56,720 bases of DNA from Labilithrix sp. (GTDB lineage: Bacteria > Myxococcota_A > Polyangia > Polyangiales > Polyangiaceae). Under the pieces are notes generated by a model. It was not told the DNA's origin. It saw nothing but the letters and a program-made list of their open reading frames with translations, and ran no database searches. The stretch lies in NCBI GenBank assembly GCA_019637225.1, contig JAHBWC010000053.1, positions 1 to 56,720 on the forward strand. The letters run 5' to 3'. Made by a program: the position numbers and the translations under genes. Shown piece by piece: positions 53,643 through 56,720 of the stretch (position 1 is its first letter; each line of letters opens with the position of its first letter).

Positions 53643-54836
53643 ATGTCCGCGTCGGGAAATCCTCTTGGGCTCCGTGCCGATACCCTCGCCATTCACGCCG
53701 GTCAGGATCCGGATCCGATCTCCGGCGCCGTGATGACGCCGATCGTGCTCGCGAGCACGTTCGCCCAGGACGGCCCGGGCGTCTTCAAGGGCCCCTACGA
53801 CTACTCGCGCGCGGGCAACCCGACGCGCACCGCGCTCGAGCAGTGCCTCGCGGCGCTCGAGGGCGCGAAGCACGGCGTCGCGTTCGGCAGCGGCTGCGCG
53901 GCGACGACCGCGCTCCTCTTGACGTTGAAGAGCGGCGACCACGTGCTCGTCGGCGACGACGTCTACGGCGGGACCTTCCGCATCTTCGACAAGGTCATGA
54001 AGCAGTTCGGCCTCGACGCGACCTTCATGGACCTGAGCGATCCGGTGAAGGTCCGCGAGGCGATCCGGCCGAACACGCGGATGCTCTGGCTCGAGACGCC
54101 GTCGAACCCGATGCTCAAGATCTTCGACATCGCCGCGCTCGCCGAGGTCGCGAAGAAGGCCAACGTGACCGTCGCCGTCGACAACACGTTCGCGACGCCG
54201 ATGCTCCAGCGCCCGCTCGATCTCGGCGCGACCGTCGCCGTCCACTCGACGACCAAGTACCTGAACGGGCACTCCGACGTCGTCGGCGGCGCCGCCCTCA
54301 CGAGCGACGACGAGCTCGGCGAGAAGCTCCACTTCATCCAGAAGTCGGTCGGGGGCGTCCAGAGCCCGTTCGACAGCTACATGGTGCTCCGTGGGCTGAA
54401 GACCCTCGGCGTACGGATGCGCCAGCACGTCCAGAGCGCCGGCGTGCTCGTCGACTACCTCACGCGACACGGGCTCGTGACGCGGGTGTTCTACCCGGGG
54501 CTCGAGAGCCACCCTGGCCACGCGGTAGCCGCCCGTCAGATGAAGGGCTTCGGCGGGATGATCAGCATCGATCTCCGCGTCGGCGACAAGGGGACCGCCC
54601 CGTCGGCCGCGTTCCTGAAGGCGCTCCGCGTGTTCACCTGCGCCGAGAGCCTCGGCGGGGTCGAGTCGCTCGCCGAGCTGCCGGCCATCATGACGCACGC
54701 GAGCCTCACCCCCGAGGCGCGCCGCGCGCTCGGGATCGGCGACGGCCTGGTCCGCCTGAGCGTCGGCCTCGAGGACGTCGAGGACCTCAAAGAAGACCTC
54801 GAGCGCGGCTTCCGGGCGATGGAAGCAGCGCTTTAG
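53643..54836 (+). CDS. Cystathionine gamma-synthase/gamma-lyase (PLP enzyme)
   Basis: 397 residues. Cys/Met-metabolism PLP family (trans-sulfuration). Motifs: LAIHAGQDPDP, YDYSRAGNPTRTALE, the PLP stacking region FGSGCAATTALL, DNTFATPMLQRPL, the PLP-binding Lys in STTKYLNGHSD (about 204), the Arg-containing VLRGLKTL, and CAESLGGVESL. Length is standard. Cystathionine gamma-synthase, gamma-lyase and homocysteine-forming relatives cannot be told apart safely by eye; gamma-lyase is favoured by AESLGGVESL. The start at 53643 lies just after a promoter-like TGCTAGATC (53628-53636). Confidence 0.93.
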   Translation: MSASGNPLGLRADTLAIHAGQDPDPISGAVMTPIVLASTFAQDGPGVFKGPYDYSRAGNPTRTALEQCLAALEGAKHGVAFGSGCAATTALLLTLKSGDHVLVGDDVYGGTFRIFDKVMKQFGLDATFMDLSDPVKVREAIRPNTRMLWLETPSNPMLKIFDIAALAEVAKKANVTVAVDNTFATPMLQRPLDLGATVAVHSTTKYLNGHSDVVGGAALTSDDELGEKLHFIQKSVGGVQSPFDSYMVLRGLKTLGVRMRQHVQSAGVLVDYLTRHGLVTRVFYPGLESHPGHAVAARQMKGFGGMISIDLRVGDKGTAPSAAFLKALRVFTCAESLGGVESLAELPAIMTHASLTPEARRALGIGDGLVRLSVGLEDVEDLKEDLERGFRAMEAAL

Positions 54837-54903
54837 GGCCATCCGGCCAGTAAATGTTACGCTGGTTCCTGTAGGCTCCTTTCTTCACCACCGGAGAACT
54901 CCG

Positions 54904-55497
54904 ATGTTCCGACGCCACCACGCGATCGTCGCCACGCTCTGCCTCCCCACCATCGGTCTGCTCAGCGCGGGCTGCGACGATGACGAGAAGGCCACCCCGC
55001 AGATCATCTTCGATGGTCGGCTCGAGCGCGGCACCGGCAACGACTGCAAGGACGTCGGCGGCCTGTTCGAGATCGGCAGCTTCGGCAACCAGGCGCTCGA
55101 GGAGAAGCAGGCGTCGCGGCCGATCAAGGACGGCGAGGCCTTCGATCAGGGCACCGTCTCGGTGAGCTGCTCGGTCACGTCCGCGGGCGGCGACGAGTTC
55201 AACGTCGTGGGCTCCGTCGGCCTCTCCGGCGCCACCGGCGGCCTCTTCCGCATCGACGGCAAGTTCAAGGCGACCGGCGAGCAGACCGGCATCCACGCCA
55301 TCTTCTCGAGCCGCAAGAGCGCCAACACCTACGAGCAGCTCGATCGCGCCTGCATCGTCCGCTACACGACGGCGTTCCAGGGCGTCGCCGCGGGCCGCGT
55401 CTGGGGCGAGATCACCTGCCCGAAGGCAGAGAACACCGGCGCGCAGACGTCGTGCGCCGCGATCGCCCAGTTCCGCTTCGAGAACTGCGGCCAGTAA
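54904..55497 (+). CDS. Secreted lipoprotein of unknown function
   Basis: 197 residues; CCGGAG lies before ATG 54904. Signal with lipobox ending LLSAGC (Cys24), acidic start (DDDEK), then a beta-rich domain with six Cys (DCKDVGGLF, VSVSCSVTS, RACIVRY, ITCPK, TSCAAI, ENCGQ) and Gly-rich turns (VGLSGATGGLFRIDGKF). Probably three disulphides. No named family recognised. It lies 67 bases after the PLP enzyme gene on the same strand. Confidence 0.75.
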   Translation: MFRRHHAIVATLCLPTIGLLSAGCDDDEKATPQIIFDGRLERGTGNDCKDVGGLFEIGSFGNQALEEKQASRPIKDGEAFDQGTVSVSCSVTSAGGDEFNVVGSVGLSGATGGLFRIDGKFKATGEQTGIHAIFSSRKSANTYEQLDRACIVRYTTAFQGVAAGRVWGEITCPKAENTGAQTSCAAIAQFRFENCGQ

Positions 55498-55512
55498 CCG
55501 GAGCGCCGGCCC

Positions 55513-55542
55513 CGTCGCCGACCCGGCTCGGGTCGCGCGACG
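55513..55542. terminator. Hairpin between convergent genes
   Basis: CGTCGC-CGACCCG pairs with CGGGTCG-(C bulge)-GCGACG around a GCT loop, 13 bp with one bulge. It lies between stops at 55497 (+) and 55556 (-) and could end both transcripts. Confidence 0.55.
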
Positions 55543-55555
55543 GGTCGAGACACCG

Positions 55556-56053
55556 TCAGTTCTCGTCCTTGACCGGACCGGGGCCGTCCATCGCCGCGAG
55601 CAGGCCTTCGACCTCGATACGCGTCTCGAGCTCGGGGTTCGCGCGGAGGAACGCCTCGAGGTGCCGGCGCGCCGCGACGTTGTCGCCGCGCGCGAGGTAC
55701 GCGAGGCCGAGCGCGTAGAGGGCGTCGCCGTCGGTCGGCGCCTGCTCGAGCGCGGCCAGGCCCTCCGAGACTGCGTCGCGCGTCTCGCCGAGCTTGCGGA
55801 GCACGTGGACCAGGGCGACGCGCGCGCCGAGGTGCTCCGGCGCGAGGCGGAGCGCTGCGCGGTAGGCGTCGCGCGACGGCTGGAGCTCGCCGACCTCGTA
55901 GAGCGCCTGACCGAGGAAGAAGAACGCGTAGGGGTTCTCGGGGTCGTCGCGGATGACGTCACGGAGCGCCTCGAGCGCCTCGCGGAAGCGCTCCTCGTGG
56001 AGCAGCTCGGTTGCGTCCTCGACGGCTGCCCAGTGCGCGGCGTCGCGATCCAT
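55556..56053 (-). CDS. Small TPR protein
   Basis: 165 residues from ATG 56053 (MDRDAAHWAAVEDATELL); an in-frame ATG at 56071 is possible but overlaps the start of the divergent gene. Four TPR-like units: EERFREALEALRDVIRDDPENPYAFFF, LQPSRDAYRAALRLAPEHLGAR, TRDAVSEGLAALEQAPTDGDALYA, NVAARRHLEAFLRANPELE. No signal peptide, so cytoplasmic. TPR proteins of this size are adaptors; the partner is unknown. Confidence 0.78.
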   Translation of the reverse strand: MDRDAAHWAAVEDATELLHEERFREALEALRDVIRDDPENPYAFFFLGQALYEVGELQPSRDAYRAALRLAPEHLGARVALVHVLRKLGETRDAVSEGLAALEQAPTDGDALYALGLAYLARGDNVAARRHLEAFLRANPELETRIEVEGLLAAMDGPGPVKDEN

Positions 56054-56090
56054 CGCATCGCGAGCTAGCATGCCGCCCGGTCGACCGCCA

Positions 56091-56720
56091 ATGCCTCGGC
56101 TCTTCGCCTCGATCACGGACCGCGGCCGCGGGGGATCGCTCGTCGCGGTCGCGCTCGCGTGCGCGGCCGGCGCGGTCTTCTGGGTGCCGGCGCGCGAGGT
56201 CGGCCGCGGCTGGTTCCCGGCTCCGCTCGACGACGTCTACATCCACTTCGACTTCGCGCGCTCGCTCGCTCAGGGTCATCCGTTCGAGTGGATCCCGGGT
56301 CAGGGTTACTCCTCGGGCGAGACGTCGCCGCTCTACGCCGCGGTCCTCGCCGTCGGCTGGCTCTTCGGTCTTCGCGGCCGCGCGCTCGGCGTCTGGGCCG
56401 CGATCGTCGCCGTGCTCTCCGTCGCCTCGCTGCTCGGGAGCGTGCGGCGGCTCTTGCGTCCGTGTCCGGCGTGGCTCGCGTGGCCGCTCGCGCTCCTCCC
56501 GCTGTCGATCGGCGTCGTCGACTGGGCCCTCTTCAGCGGCATGGAGGTCGCCCTCTTCGCCGCCGCGCTCGGACGCGCGCTCGAGGCGCTCGGGCGGACG
56601 CGCGACGGCGGGCGGGGAGGACCGACGCGCGAGGCGCTGCAGTGGAGGCTCGGCGGGTGGGGCGCCGCGCTCGTCCTGCTCCGACCGGAGGCCGCGGTCA
56701 TCGTCGCCGTGCTCGCGATC
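56091..56720 (+). CDS. Polytopic GT-C glycosyltransferase-like membrane protein, 3' end cut off
   Basis: About 210 codons are visible before the right window edge; no stop occurs. Start ATG 56091, with an in-frame ATG at 56070 also possible. TM1 (LVAVALACAAGAVFWV) is followed by a loop with PLDDVYIHFDFARSLAQGHPF and GQGYSSGETSPLYA, the acidic pair (DD) placed as in GT-C transferases of the PMT/ArnT kind that use lipid-linked sugars, then further hydrophobic helices (LGVWAAIVAVLSVASLLG, WPLALLPLSIGVVDW). The donor and acceptor are unknown. The family call is from motif and topology only. Confidence 0.7.
   Translation, partial: MPRLFASITDRGRGGSLVAVALACAAGAVFWVPAREVGRGWFPAPLDDVYIHFDFARSLAQGHPFEWIPGQGYSSGETSPLYAAVLAVGWLFGLRGRALGVWAAIVAVLSVASLLGSVRRLLRPCPAWLAWPLALLPLSIGVVDWALFSGMEVALFAAALGRALEALGRTRDGGRGGPTREALQWRLGGWGAALVLLRPEAAVIVAVLAI

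Overview
This is a contiguous stretch of very GC-rich chromosome (roughly 70% G+C or more by eye, codons almost always ending in G or C) with no mobile elements. It most likely comes from a member of the Myxococcota. The evidence is gene content: homologues of the Myxococcus Glt gliding machinery, two FHA-domain sigma-54-type activators, many TPR and HEAT-repeat secreted proteins, several lipoproteins and a kinase-like protein. The arrangement differs from what I recall of Myxococcus xanthus, so I lean towards another lineage such as the Polyangiales. That placement is inference; there is no rRNA or other marker in the window.

Region 1 (1-10.1 kb) holds mixed envelope and regulatory genes: a helix-turn-helix/degenerate receiver protein cut by the window edge, a SodC-like lipoprotein that has lost most metal ligands, an N-acetylmuramoyl-L-alanine amidase divergent from a YbjN/CesT-like protein, an Ala/Pro-rich membrane protein split by an apparent frameshift, a TPR-PEGA protein, an unknown anchored protein, an FHA-AAA+-HTH activator and a lipoprotein built of four repeats.

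Region 2 (10.1-35.6 kb, all minus strand) is the core. In transcription order it is gltC-gltD-gltE (nearly abutting), a small secreted protein in the gltF position, the FHA/TonB-like gltG, an extra TPR lipoprotein, the 3,812-residue TPR giant that matches GltI/AgmK, an unknown anchored protein and a bestrophin-family channel. Candidate terminators after gltE and gltG, and promoters before gltC and gltF, split it into several transcription units. Region 3 (36.3-49 kb) continues the theme: a cysteine-rich lipoprotein, yraN, a HAMP-only membrane protein, two HEAT-repeat proteins, an anchored carboxypeptidase-regulatory-like protein, ftsY, the two outer-membrane beta-barrel genes resembling gltB and gltA, a second FHA sigma-54-type activator and a two-TM sensor-like protein. 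The window therefore unites Glt components that, from memory, sit in two separate clusters in M. xanthus. The motor genes aglQRS, mglA and aglZ, and a clear gltJ, are not here.

Region 4 (49.1-56.7 kb) is mostly housekeeping: a histone-deacetylase-like enzyme, a small unknown protein, tRNA-His with a readable promoter, a small lipoprotein, a phospholipase D-like lipoprotein, a kinase-like protein lacking the glycine-rich loop, a cystathionine gamma-synthase/lyase, another lipoprotein, a TPR protein and the start of a polytopic glycosyltransferase-like protein. Most long open frames opposite real genes are artefacts of codon bias and are not annotated.
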